Source of the DNA: Dyella lipolytica
GTDB lineage: Bacteria; Pseudomonadota; Gammaproteobacteria; Xanthomonadales; Rhodanobacteraceae
Assembly: GCF_030160075.1 (NCBI RefSeq)
Contig: NZ_BSNQ01000003.1
Location: 738,625-802,624, forward strand
Direction: 5' to 3'
Length of the DNA stretch: 64,000 bases
This document shows, in pieces, positions 44,872-54,718 of this stretch. Under the pieces are notes generated by a model. It was given only the letters and a program-made list of their open reading frames with translations, did no database searches and was not told where the DNA came from. How positions within the stretch are numbered: the stretch's first letter is position 1; each line of letters opens with the position of its first letter. Both the position numbers and the translations under genes were made by a program.

Positions 44872-45526
44872 GGCGGCGTACCTCTCGTGAGAAGCATCGG
44901 TCCGACCGTAAACGCTAGCACACTGCGGGCGCCGTTGCCTTCATATCGCCCACGATTGCCGTAGCGCGTTGCGCGAGAGGCGCGTCGTTGCTGCACGGCC
45001 GCAGCATATAACGTACCAACGAACGCGTCGGGTGCAGCACCCGGCAGATCCATCGTTCGGCGTACTCCAAGCGACGACAGGCATGAGCCACCACCTGCCA
45101 TCGACAGTTCGGGCTCGGACGTTTCCTTTGTTCGCCTTTCGCGATTACGTTTTGCAAAATCATTTACGCGAAATTTACGCACTTCAAGAAAATTTCCGAG
45201 ACGAAATTTTGAACAAGACAAAGGATGTTTAGTAGCGATTTGTTTGTTTCTTTTTTATTTCATTTTTTTACTTTCTAAATTTAGACGTCTAAATGAGTAG
45301 TGCATCTCAATACTTAAATATTTACCCGAAAGTGTTAGGAAAACTCTCATTTGTGCATTGCGGTGATCGTTAGCAGCGCGGATGATCCCGCCACCCCATC
45401 TAAGTTCATTCGGGACTAATCCATTGGACACGCGTTTGTCGTGGCCAGGCTTGCGACCGTCTGACGAATACATGTGCCGTGCCGCATGTTTTTTGTGAGG
45501 GGCTACATAGTCAAAAGGGGACGACA
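44872..45526. other. 655-nt divergent intergenic region, strongly AT-rich in part
   Basis: No supported gene. Short frames here have no ribosome-binding sites or recognisable content. The first half is GC-rich; from about 45150 to 45360 it becomes very AT-rich, including a T-rich tract near 45240-45270. It contains the 16-bp palindrome at 45279-45294. It should hold the promoters of both the DUF4157 gene and the giant secreted-protein gene. Confidence 0.55.
45279..45294. promoter_or_regulatory. 16-bp perfect palindrome, candidate operator
   Basis: ATTTAGACGTCTAAAT is a perfect palindrome in AT-rich DNA, 232 nt upstream of the GTG of the giant gene and just after a T-rich stretch. It resembles a binding site for a dimeric regulator. 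No regulator can be named. Confidence 0.5.
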
Positions 45527-48500
45527 GTGGGACTGCATGCTTATCTGGAAGTCGTAGCTTCGAAATACAGCCGTGCACCCCATAGACGAAGAGCCAGGCC
45601 AGGCGGCGCGATAACGGCAGACAGAGTACGGACGCTCTGCTTGATGTTTCTTGTACTGCTGGCATCGGTGACCGCTCGTTACGCTGACGCCCAACAGGTA
45701 GAACCGACGCTGCCAAGCTCGCAGCGCTACACGATCAATCTCGCCGCGGGCGTTCCTCAGTACATTGGGGACGCAAGCTCGACGTCGAATGCTCCCCAGA
45801 GTAACTGGTGGTTCGAGAACACCAATAATTCGACATCGTATTCAGCGCCTGGCTTGAACGAGAGTTCCGATAGCAGCGCCACCTGGACACAAGTGGGCTT
45901 GCCCTACGATGCCAATATCTCGCGCACCTTCATCAACCAGACTTCGGGCGGCGGCCAGGGGTCTTTGACGGGAAACTTCAACTGGTACCGTCTGCATTTC
46001 AAGGTGGATCCGAAGTACGCCGGTCAAAAGTTCCTGCTGAACGTCGAAGGATCGCACACCGGTATTCAGATCTTTATAAACGGTAAGTTGTTGCCCGGCG
46101 CCAGCGCTGTGGCGGCCGATGCGCAGGCTACCCATGTAGTGGGTTTCATCCCGGTGGTCGTCGACTTGACGCCGTATATCGTTGCGGATGGCAAGACGGA
46201 CAATGTCATCGCCATCGATGTCTCGCGCGGTGCTCCGTGGTTTGAGAACCCGAACTTTTCCGGCGCGTTCCGCTTCGGTCAGGCCATGGCGGGACTGTTC
46301 CGCAATGTGAAACTGTACGTCACCAATCCAGTTCATATTCCGCCGAACGTTTATTCGAATCAGAAGACCTGGGGTACTTACGTCGGAACGGTATCCGAGG
46401 TTCCGGCTGCGCAGGGAACGGCCACTGCCGCTTCGGCAGTCGTCGAGGTACAAACCAATGTACTGAATGAGACGACAGCGACGCAGCAAGTCACGTTGAC
46501 GACGCAGATCGTGGATGCCAAGGGCAACGTCGTTGCCACGGCACCGCCGATCACGCAGGCCGTGCCGGCGATGACGCCAAGCACGTTTCCGTCCGGCGCG
46601 ACGCCGATGTTCGACCAATTGATTACGGTTCCCAACCCGACGTTGTGGTATCCGAACAATGCGAACTGCGGAACGCCGCCGGTATCGTGCGGGTCGCCTT
46701 ATCTGTACAAGGTCTACCACATCGTCAGCGTGAACGGAGTCGTGGTTGACTCGACGCAGAGCACGCTTGGCATTCGGACGATCACGTGGGATTCGAACTT
46801 CCCTTACTTCAATGGTCATGCCGTTTATCTGTGGGGCGGCTCGAGCCGCTACGACTATCCGGGACTTGGATCGTCGGTTCCCGATGAACAATGGTGGCGC
46901 GACATGGCGCAGATCGCTGCGCAAGGCGGCAATGTATGGCGGCCTGGCCACTCGACCAGCAGTGAAGAGATGGTGGAAGCCGCCGATGCCTACGGCATCA
47001 TGATCGATCAGCCCAGCGGCGATGGCGAAGGTTACTGGAATGCCAGTTCCAATCCGACGGCCGACGACCTGCAGCTGAAGCAAGAACTGCATCGCGACAT
47101 GATCATTCGCGACCGTAGCCATCCGTCCATTCTCGATTGGGAGAGGGACAACGGTGGCATGAATCCGACGCTCGCAACCGAACTCGGCACCATCGAGACG
47201 ACCTGGGACAGCATCCATCCGCGCGGAAGTGCCGATCGCACCTACAGTTCCTCCTACGGTTTGATTGACGAATGCGACGGCGCCGGTTGCGAAGTCGGCA
47301 ACAAGCAGCAGAACCCGAACAACCCGGCATTTGGTGCCGAGTATTGGGACAACATGGGCACCGGTCGCGGCCTGGCCTATGACTATGAGTTGGCGTTTGC
47401 GGCGCCGTATCTTGACGACTGGCGGCGGGGAAGGGCGGCCAACGCGTTTGGCATGGCGCAATGGTATTTCGCCGAGTCTCCAGGCGAGGTCAGCCTCTGG
47501 GCCGAATATCAGAATCAGCCCAACATGGTGAACTTCGTGCGCTCGCTGGGTTACTCCTCGACCGATGCGAATCGTTTCCCTCGATTGCTTTACTACATCT
47601 ATCAAGCCAACTGGATACCGTATTCGGTTCAACCGGTCGTTCACCTGGCGCATCACTGGAACCGCGCCTACGAGTACACCGCAGGGACTCCGATTCAAGA
47701 GAACGCATTCAGCAACTGTCCCGCGGTGCGTCTGTTGATCAACGGCGTTCCCAATGATCCGGTCACGGGCACGCTGCTTGCGGACCAGACGCCCAATCCG
47801 TGGAACGTCAATTCCAGCTCGAACCTGACGCAGAACACCACAGTCATGCCCGGGCAGGTGCACTGGATGGTGAACTGGGCTCCTGGCACGGTCACCGCCG
47901 AATGCCTTGATGCGAACGGCAATCCGGTGGCGGGCGTGAGCGATACGCGCACGACAGCGGGGACGGAGAACAAGATTGTTCTCAGCGTCGTTCCTGAAAT
48001 GATCAAACCGAACGGCACGAGTTTTCAGTGGACCGCTAATGGCTCGGATGCGGCCTTTGTGGTTGCACAGGTGGAGGACGCCGATGGCAACCTCGTGCCG
48101 ACGGCAAAGGACAACGTCACGTTCTCCGTTACCGGACCCGCAACTTACATGGGCGGCACGCAGCAGCTGGTGGCCGATCCATCGTGGACCAGTTACTACC
48201 AGGACGCGTTCTCGCAGGCGAACAGCAATGTGATTCAAGGATTGCCCTACGCTTTCTTCCACTCGCCCGGCGATCCGGAGCTGAACTTCGAAGGCGGATT
48301 GCAGAAGATCGCGCTGCGCAGCACGTTTACGCCCGGCACCGTCACCGTGACGGCGAGTGCGCCTGGGCTGACAAGCGGCAGCGTTACGCTGGCCTCGGTC
48401 GCGCCGCCTTCTGTTGCGCAATCGCAGGCGCCGGTCATCATCGTTCCTCCCGTGAGCGTGGCAACCACGTCGGGCTTTCCGGCGACCTTCAGTGTTGTGG

Positions 48501-51500
48501 CTTCAGGCTCCGGTACGCTCAGCTATCAGTGGTCTGACTCCAGCGGCCCGATCGCCGGCGCAACCAGCGCCACCTACACCACGCCTGCGACGACTGCTGC
48601 AAACAACGGCGACACCTTCACGGTGACGATTTCCAGCAGCTTGGGTTTGGGTACGGTGACTTCTACGCCGGTCACCCTCAGCGTCGACGCGCCCGCGAAC
48701 GTTGTCATCACCACGCAGCCGGCTTCCCAATCGGTGGTGGATGGGCAATCGGCCACACTCACCGTTGCGGCAACCGGTTCGCCGACACTCACCTATCAGT
48801 GGTATCAGGTCGGCTCGGGCGCCATTGCCGGTGCCAATCAAGCGTCGTACACCACGCCGGTCTTTACGGCGGCGGGAAGCACAAGCTTCTATGTTGTCGT
48901 CGCCAACGACCTCGGCTCGGTTCAATCGTCGAACGCCGTGGTGACGGTCGATGCGGCAACACCGGTGTCCATTGCTACGCAGCCAGCCAGCTCCATCGCG
49001 CCCGTCAATGAACCGGTTCAGTTCACGGTTGTCGTTGCCGGGTCTGCGCCGTACACGTATCAGTGGCAGTTCACGCCTGCGGGCGGCACCGCCACCATTC
49101 TCACCAGCGGAACGCAACAGTCCAATACGCTTACGTATACGATCCCAGCGGTGAGTGCCGCGAACGTCGGCTCGTACACGGTCACGGTGAACAATGCCGC
49201 GGGCACGCCTATCACCAGCAACGCGGCGAAAATCACGTTGGCGCCTCCAGGCGTCAATATGGCCCTGAACGCGCTCGCAACCTCCAGCAGCACGCAGAAT
49301 GCGTGCAACGACGGAACGACAACACCGCCGTTTACAGGCACGGGATGCCTGGGGCCGGAGAATGCTGTCGATGGCAATGTTTCCACACGGTGGGGTTCCG
49401 CAACCGCCGGCGCACCACCCACGCCCGCGGTTCCCGGCGTCGATCCCTCGTGGTTGCAGATCGACTTGGGTTCGGTGCAGTCCTTCAATACGGTGATCAT
49501 CAACTGGGAAAATGCCTATGCGACCCAGTATCAGATCCTCTATTCCAGCGGCGATCCCAACGACCCGTCCTCCTGGAAAACGGCCACTACCAACAACGCG
49601 GGTGCGGGCGGAACGGAAACGCTCAACTTCCCGACAGTAAGCGGTCGCTATATCCGGCTAAACGGGACACAGCGCGCGACGCAGTACGGCTACTCGGTCT
49701 ATGAGTTCCAGGTCTATAACGTGGCGCAATGTTGCGGCGTAACGGATCGATATACCGTCAACGCGTCGAGCCCCAGCTTGGTGACGGATAATCTCACCGG
49801 TTTGACCTGGACCCGCACCGTGATGACAGATACGGCGGCAGGTTCGCAGTTCACCGGTGTGAATGCGCAGGCTTATTGCGCGAGCATCAATATGCGTCTG
49901 CCCACGCAATCGGAAGCGCTAAGCATCAGCGGCGTCAACAACAACTCCACCGCCTTCTCAGGAACCTGGAGTACGTGGACGTCAACGGTCGATCCGAACG
50001 ACTCTACGAAAACCGCGTTGGTGAACTTCGACGGCACGTTCGGCTACCAGGTCACCAACAACTACCCGGGCGCCACGCTGTGTGTCTCCGGCACCGACGC
50101 CGGAACGGTGCCCACCATCACAACGCAGCCGAGCAATCAGACAGTCGCCATTGGACAGACGGCAACCTTTAACGTAGCGGCCACCGGCCTCGGCAGCTTG
50201 ACCTACCAGTGGTCGAAGAACGGAAGCCCCATCGCCGGCGCAACGTCATCCAGCTACACGACACCGGCTACCACGGCGGCCGACAATAGCTCGGCGTTCA
50301 CTGTGACCGTAGGCGACGTATTCGGTACGACGCCCAGCAACATCGCCACGCTCGCCGTGCAACAGAATAGTTGCAGCGCCGTTCCGAGCACGCCGGGAAC
50401 ACTGATTGCGGGAAGCAATGCTTCCAGCCAGGTGAACCTGACGTGGGGTGCGAGCACGGCGGCAAACGGCTGTACCGTCAGCTACACGATCTATCGCGGT
50501 GCCGTTGCCGGGTTCGTTCCCTCCAGCGCAAACCAGATAGCCACCACCGCTGGAACGACCTATTCGGATACCAGCGTGGCTGCTGCTACCACGTATTACT
50601 ACATCGTCGTGGCCACCGACGGGGCAGGGGCTTCAACGGCCTCCAACACCGCCACGGTGACGACGCCCGTCGCAACCTGCACCACGAACTGCAGTAGTTC
50701 GGATGCCATTGCGATCAGCGCAGGTGGTCCTGGTGCTGGCAGCTTCGCCGCTGATGAAGATTTCGTGGGCGGCACGGCATCGGGCACCAATGCGACGATC
50801 AATATCAACGGAGTGACCAACCCCGCGCCCGAGTCGGTCTATCAGAACCAACGCTTCGGCAACTTCACCTATACGCTTCCAGGTCTGACGCCAGGAACGA
50901 CGTACACCGTGCGACTGCACTTCGACGAGTTCTACTGGACTCAAGCAGGGCAGCGCGTGTTCAACGTCAGCATCAACGGCACGCAAGTGTTGACCAACTT
51001 CGATGTCCTCGCGGCCGCTGGCGGTCAGGACATTGCGATGGTCGAGCAGTTTGCCGCGACGGCCAATGCGCAGGGACAAGTCGTTCTTCAGTTCGCCACC
51101 GTCAAAGACAACGCCGAGGTCAACGGTATCGAAGTCGAAGCGGCGACTGCGACGAATACACCGCCCAACGCGCCGTCGAACCTGGCGGCAACGGTGGCTT
51201 CCTCCAGCCAGATCAACCTGAGCTGGACCGCCTCGGCGACATCGGGAGTGAAGTACACGGTGTTCCGCAACGGAACGGCGGTGAGCAATGCCCAGGCCGG
51301 AACGACCTATAGCGACACTGGCCTGACATCCACCACCACGTACTCCTACACGGTCGAGGCCGTCGATTCGGCAGGTACGTCGATGGCTTCCAACACCGCG
51401 ACGGCGACCACGTTCGATGTCAACTGCGGTACGTCGGGGTGTGGCTCGGATGTGCTTGCGATCAGTGCGGGTGGTCCTGCAGCGGGTTCCTATGTTGCCG

Positions 51501-53884
51501 ATGAAGACTTCAACGGCGGTGCAGCATCCGGTACCGGCGCGACGATCAATACCTCCGGCGTGACCAATCCTGCTCCGCAGTCGGTCTATCAGAACCAACG
51601 TGTCGGCAACAACTTCAGCTATACGCTTCCTGGCCTGACTGCTGGCGCCAGCTACACGGTGCGCCTGCACTTCGACGAGTTCTACTGGACCAAGCCGGGA
51701 CAGCGCGTATTCAACGTCAGCATCAACGGCACGCAGGTGCTGAGCAACTTCGACGTCTTCGCGACGGCGGGTGGGCAGGACATAGCGATCGCCGAGCCCT
51801 TTACGACAACCGCCAATGCGCAAGGGCAGATCGTGCTTCAGTTCAACGCGATCACCGACAATGCCGTGATCAATGGCATCGAAGTGGTTGCCGCTCCTAT
51901 CGGCTCACCAAGTGGTCTGACGGCGACGTCCGTTTCCGCCAGTCAGATCAACTTGAACTGGACGGCCTCGCCAGCCTCTGGCGTGGTCTACGACGTTTTC
52001 CGCAGCACGACGTCTGGCTTTACGCCTTCCAGCGCCAATCAAATCGCCACGGCAACCGGCACCAGTTATTCGGATACCGGCCTGTCGGTGAACACGACGT
52101 ACTACTACGTGGTCGAGGCTTCCAATGCTTCCGGCACGTCGGCTCCGACGGCGCAAGCCAGCGCTAGTACGATCGCCATTCCGCTCGCGCCGACGAACCT
52201 GACGGCAACCGCGGCTTCCTCCAGTGTGGTCAACCTGGGCTGGATCGCATCGTCGACGTCCGGCGTGACGTATACGGTTATTCGCAACGGTGTCGCCGTC
52301 GCGAATGGCGTGACGGGGACCTCTTACGTCGATAGCGGCCTAACGGCTTCGACGACGTACTCCTACGCTGTCGAGGCAGTTGACGCGGGCGGCACGTCTC
52401 CGGCTTCCAACACCGCCATCACCACGACATCGGCGTCGTCGCCGACGGTAACGGCACCTGCTATTACCACGTCGCCAACCAGTCAGACGGTCACGATCGG
52501 ACGCACGGCCACGTTCACCGTGGTTGCCAGCGGTGGCTCACTGACTTATCAGTGGTCCAAGAACGGTGCAGCCATTGCAGGAGCAACCAGCGCGAGCTAC
52601 ACCACGCCGGGAACCACGGCCGCCGATAACGCCAGCAGCTTCACGGTCACGGTCAGCAACTCCGCCGGGTCTGCTCCATCGTCGTCGGCAACGCTGAGCG
52701 TCAATCTTTCGCCCAGCTACACGGTCGTTCCCGGTGCCATCGTCACCGACCTCAACAACAACACCAACGGTGCATGGGCAGACAATCAGATCTACGTCGA
52801 AATCCTCGGCAACGATCCTGTCACCGGTGCGCTCTCCTGGGTCAACTACAACGGCACGGTTACGCCAGCCAACGTAGCGGACAACACGGCTTCAAACGCA
52901 CTGGTCGCGCCGAACGGGAAGACGTATCCCAACTACGCGTTCACGCTTGCGCAGAGCCATCAACTCACGCTGCCGCCGCTGACTTCCGGTCGTATCTATA
53001 TTTCGGAAGGCAGCCCGCTTTATATGCCGATCATGGCCGGCGCAAACGGCGGCAACAACGGATACGCCGGGCCTAATCCGCTCAACGGTACCGATCCCAA
53101 TATCAATGTTCACTACGATTGGTATGAGTTCGACTACGCCGCGAACGGTGGCATCTTCATCAACACCACCCAGGTCAATCAGTTCGGATTGCCGCTGCTG
53201 CTGGATGTGTGGGGAGCCAACGAAACCTTCCACATGCAGGTAGGCATCAACGAGTCGATCGCAAACATCGACCAGGAATACATCAGCCAAACGCCGGCAG
53301 CCTTCAACACGCCAGCACCGAACAACCTGCGCATTCTCTCGCCCGCGGAAACCACCTTCGGTACAGGTGGAGCGAATGGAAACTACTTCGACAGTGTCAT
53401 CGCAAGCGCATGGGCGCAGTACAGCAGCACGCCTCTGACGCTAACCATCAACGGCCGCCAATTCACCGGCACCACCTCCGGATCGACCTTCACCTTTACC
53501 GAGGTCAATCCTGCGGCGGCCAACGTCGGCGAGACCTTTGTCGTCCAGCTACCATCCACACAGGATGTGCTGTTGTGCGCAGGGACGATGGCCAGCGGCG
53601 TTCCGGGAAGCTCACCCCAGCAACAGGATGAGAACGCCATACAGTTGCAGCTGGAGAACCAGATCTGCGCGGCGACGAACCGTGGCGTACTGCTTACTCC
53701 CGCGAACTGGGCGAATGCGTCGACCTATTACCAATCCTCGCCAGCCAACTTCTACTCGCAGTTCTGGCACCTGCACTCGGTCGGAGGAATGGCATACGGC
53801 TTCTCGTATGACGACAACAACAACCAGAGCACAACCATCACGACGCAACAGCCAGAGCACATGGCGTTCGGCATTGGCTGGTAA
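45527..53884 (+). CDS. Giant secreted multidomain protein: GH2-like N-terminus, Ig/FN3/discoidin/malectin modules, GH64-like C-terminus
   Basis: About 2785 aa from the GTG at 45527, which has AAAGGGG 7 nt upstream; the frame is open from 45479. A long basic N-region precedes a signal peptide ending ADAQ (about residue 56). Approximate domain order: GH2-like sandwich, Ig-like and barrel domains (64-725); three Ig-like domains (969-1242); discoidin/F5-8C (1243-1400); DUF1566-like (1405-1525); Ig (1528-1612); FN3; malectin (1725-1875); FN3; malectin (1972-2123); two FN3 (2125-2303); Ig (2308-2393); GH64-like beta-1,3-glucanase (2395-2785). The GH2 barrel keeps SHPSIL and then W538-ERD-N542, but Gly543 stands where the acid/base Glu should be. 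GH64 keeps WYEF (Glu2534), with Asn2551 near the expected Asp. It is likely a secreted glycan-binding or degrading protein acting on beta-glucan. Confidence 0.85.
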   Translation: MGLHAYLEVVASKYSRAPHRRRARPGGAITADRVRTLCLMFLVLLASVTARYADAQQVEPTLPSSQRYTINLAAGVPQYIGDASSTSNAPQSNWWFENTNNSTSYSAPGLNESSDSSATWTQVGLPYDANISRTFINQTSGGGQGSLTGNFNWYRLHFKVDPKYAGQKFLLNVEGSHTGIQIFINGKLLPGASAVAADAQATHVVGFIPVVVDLTPYIVADGKTDNVIAIDVSRGAPWFENPNFSGAFRFGQAMAGLFRNVKLYVTNPVHIPPNVYSNQKTWGTYVGTVSEVPAAQGTATAASAVVEVQTNVLNETTATQQVTLTTQIVDAKGNVVATAPPITQAVPAMTPSTFPSGATPMFDQLITVPNPTLWYPNNANCGTPPVSCGSPYLYKVYHIVSVNGVVVDSTQSTLGIRTITWDSNFPYFNGHAVYLWGGSSRYDYPGLGSSVPDEQWWRDMAQIAAQGGNVWRPGHSTSSEEMVEAADAYGIMIDQPSGDGEGYWNASSNPTADDLQLKQELHRDMIIRDRSHPSILDWERDNGGMNPTLATELGTIETTWDSIHPRGSADRTYSSSYGLIDECDGAGCEVGNKQQNPNNPAFGAEYWDNMGTGRGLAYDYELAFAAPYLDDWRRGRAANAFGMAQWYFAESPGEVSLWAEYQNQPNMVNFVRSLGYSSTDANRFPRLLYYIYQANWIPYSVQPVVHLAHHWNRAYEYTAGTPIQENAFSNCPAVRLLINGVPNDPVTGTLLADQTPNPWNVNSSSNLTQNTTVMPGQVHWMVNWAPGTVTAECLDANGNPVAGVSDTRTTAGTENKIVLSVVPEMIKPNGTSFQWTANGSDAAFVVAQVEDADGNLVPTAKDNVTFSVTGPATYMGGTQQLVADPSWTSYYQDAFSQANSNVIQGLPYAFFHSPGDPELNFEGGLQKIALRSTFTPGTVTVTASAPGLTSGSVTLASVAPPSVAQSQAPVIIVPPVSVATTSGFPATFSVVASGSGTLSYQWSDSSGPIAGATSATYTTPATTAANNGDTFTVTISSSLGLGTVTSTPVTLSVDAPANVVITTQPASQSVVDGQSATLTVAATGSPTLTYQWYQVGSGAIAGANQASYTTPVFTAAGSTSFYVVVANDLGSVQSSNAVVTVDAATPVSIATQPASSIAPVNEPVQFTVVVAGSAPYTYQWQFTPAGGTATILTSGTQQSNTLTYTIPAVSAANVGSYTVTVNNAAGTPITSNAAKITLAPPGVNMALNALATSSSTQNACNDGTTTPPFTGTGCLGPENAVDGNVSTRWGSATAGAPPTPAVPGVDPSWLQIDLGSVQSFNTVIINWENAYATQYQILYSSGDPNDPSSWKTATTNNAGAGGTETLNFPTVSGRYIRLNGTQRATQYGYSVYEFQVYNVAQCCGVTDRYTVNASSPSLVTDNLTGLTWTRTVMTDTAAGSQFTGVNAQAYCASINMRLPTQSEALSISGVNNNSTAFSGTWSTWTSTVDPNDSTKTALVNFDGTFGYQVTNNYPGATLCVSGTDAGTVPTITTQPSNQTVAIGQTATFNVAATGLGSLTYQWSKNGSPIAGATSSSYTTPATTAADNSSAFTVTVGDVFGTTPSNIATLAVQQNSCSAVPSTPGTLIAGSNASSQVNLTWGASTAANGCTVSYTIYRGAVAGFVPSSANQIATTAGTTYSDTSVAAATTYYYIVVATDGAGASTASNTATVTTPVATCTTNCSSSDAIAISAGGPGAGSFAADEDFVGGTASGTNATININGVTNPAPESVYQNQRFGNFTYTLPGLTPGTTYTVRLHFDEFYWTQAGQRVFNVSINGTQVLTNFDVLAAAGGQDIAMVEQFAATANAQGQVVLQFATVKDNAEVNGIEVEAATATNTPPNAPSNLAATVASSSQINLSWTASATSGVKYTVFRNGTAVSNAQAGTTYSDTGLTSTTTYSYTVEAVDSAGTSMASNTATATTFDVNCGTSGCGSDVLAISAGGPAAGSYVADEDFNGGAASGTGATINTSGVTNPAPQSVYQNQRVGNNFSYTLPGLTAGASYTVRLHFDEFYWTKPGQRVFNVSINGTQVLSNFDVFATAGGQDIAIAEPFTTTANAQGQIVLQFNAITDNAVINGIEVVAAPIGSPSGLTATSVSASQINLNWTASPASGVVYDVFRSTTSGFTPSSANQIATATGTSYSDTGLSVNTTYYYVVEASNASGTSAPTAQASASTIAIPLAPTNLTATAASSSVVNLGWIASSTSGVTYTVIRNGVAVANGVTGTSYVDSGLTASTTYSYAVEAVDAGGTSPASNTAITTTSASSPTVTAPAITTSPTSQTVTIGRTATFTVVASGGSLTYQWSKNGAAIAGATSASYTTPGTTAADNASSFTVTVSNSAGSAPSSSATLSVNLSPSYTVVPGAIVTDLNNNTNGAWADNQIYVEILGNDPVTGALSWVNYNGTVTPANVADNTASNALVAPNGKTYPNYAFTLAQSHQLTLPPLTSGRIYISEGSPLYMPIMAGANGGNNGYAGPNPLNGTDPNINVHYDWYEFDYAANGGIFINTTQVNQFGLPLLLDVWGANETFHMQVGINESIANIDQEYISQTPAAFNTPAPNNLRILSPAETTFGTGGANGNYFDSVIASAWAQYSSTPLTLTINGRQFTGTTSGSTFTFTEVNPAAANVGETFVVQLPSTQDVLLCAGTMASGVPGSSPQQQDENAIQLQLENQICAATNRGVLLTPANWANASTYYQSSPANFYSQFWHLHSVGGMAYGFSYDDNNNQSTTITTQQPEHMAFGIGW
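50700..51895 (+). repeat. Duplicated malectin-FN3 module within the giant gene
   Basis: Two malectin-like domains (about 50700-51150 and 51440-51895) separated by an FN3 domain are near copies. Both have AISAGGP, YQNQR and RLHFDEFYWT, and then QRVFNVSINGTQVL. The DNA is also close, for example the tract coding for SVYQNQR. This indicates a recent internal duplication. Confidence 0.8.
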
Positions 53885-53899
53885 TTGTTTGAAGCGCAC

Positions 53900-53931
53900 C
53901 CATCCTGCTGGATATAGGTCCAGCAGGATGG
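53900..53931. terminator. Perfect 13-bp hairpin after the giant gene
   Basis: CCATCCTGCTGGA and TCCAGCAGGATGG surround TATAGG, 16 nt after the stop codon. There is no T run. It is probably the transcription terminator or an mRNA-stabilising 3' hairpin. Confidence 0.6.
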
Positions 53932-53943
53932 TCGAGAAGGCGA

Positions 53944-54021
53944 CTCGACGTCGAGCATTAATCCGCCGGCGACGAGGGAGATGAGCTGATCCAGGCAGTG
54001 CGTCGACACATCGACGCACTG
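53944..54021. repeat. Further palindromic elements after the giant gene
   Basis: CTCGACGTCGAG (53944-53955) is a perfect 12-bp palindrome. At 53996-54021, CAGTGCGTCGA and TCGACGCACTG form an 11-bp stem with loop CACA. Together with the hairpin at 53900 they make a cluster of three dyads in 122 nt between the giant gene and the AHSA1 gene. Confidence 0.55.
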
Positions 54022-54120
54022 TTTGCGGAGTCCCAACGCCGGTAGCAAGATATGTCGATTCCACCTAACCGTGTTCGTCATATCAATCAGAGGGCCATCC
54101 TCTGCTAACGGAATTGAGCC

Positions 54121-54567
54121 ATGACCACTCAAACGGTTCGTCTCCACCGCGTAATCCGTTCCACGCCCGAGCGCGTCTATCGGGCCTTCCTGGATGCCGA
54201 AGCCATGGCCAAATGGCTACCGCCCAACGGGTTTACGGGCAAAGTTTATGAGCTGGATGCCAAAGTAGGCGGGCACTACAGAATGTCGTTCACCAACTTC
54301 ACCACAGGCGATAGCCATGCGTTTGGTGGGGAGTATCTGGAACTTGTGCCCAATGAGCGGCTTCGGTATACGGGTGTGTTCGACAACCCGAACTTGCCGG
54401 GAACCATGCAGACGACAGTGTCGCTGCGAGCGGTTTTCTGCGGCGCGGAGCTGAGTGTGGTGCAGGAAGGTATTCCCGAAATGATTCCTGTCGAGGCATG
54501 TTACCTCGGCTGGCAGGAATCGCTGGTGTTGTTGGCGAAGTTGGTTGAAGCTGAAATCAGACAGTAA
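54121..54567 (+). CDS. SRPBCC/AHSA1-family protein
   Basis: 148 aa, the usual length. The N-terminus RVIRSTPERVYRAFLDAEAMAKW and the central WLPPNGF and KVGGHYRMSF blocks are typical of the AHSA1 (activator of Hsp90 ATPase homologue) branch of the START-like fold. The C-terminal GWQESLVLLAKLVE helix lines the ligand cavity. Ligand and role are unknown; these small proteins often bind hydrophobic ligands or serve as stress accessory factors. The gene has no operon partner. Confidence 0.85.
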   Translation: MTTQTVRLHRVIRSTPERVYRAFLDAEAMAKWLPPNGFTGKVYELDAKVGGHYRMSFTNFTTGDSHAFGGEYLELVPNERLRYTGVFDNPNLPGTMQTTVSLRAVFCGAELSVVQEGIPEMIPVEACYLGWQESLVLLAKLVEAEIRQ

Positions 54568-54718
54568 AAGAAAACGTGATGCGCGAGCGCTTCGAACACT
54601 TTACGCAATACGGCACGTCGGCTTCCGCTTAGGGGACCACCTATGCCATGGTTCGACTGTCGGGCGTGCCCATCCTCTTTTACGTGATTTTCCCGCGTGA
54701 TTCTCCAATCAAGCCGGA

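Noticed and set aside
45842-48421. An 859-residue open frame on the minus strand opposite the GH2-like region
   Set aside because: Arg-rich shadow composition without domains; the opposite frame has GH2-like motifs and a signal peptide.
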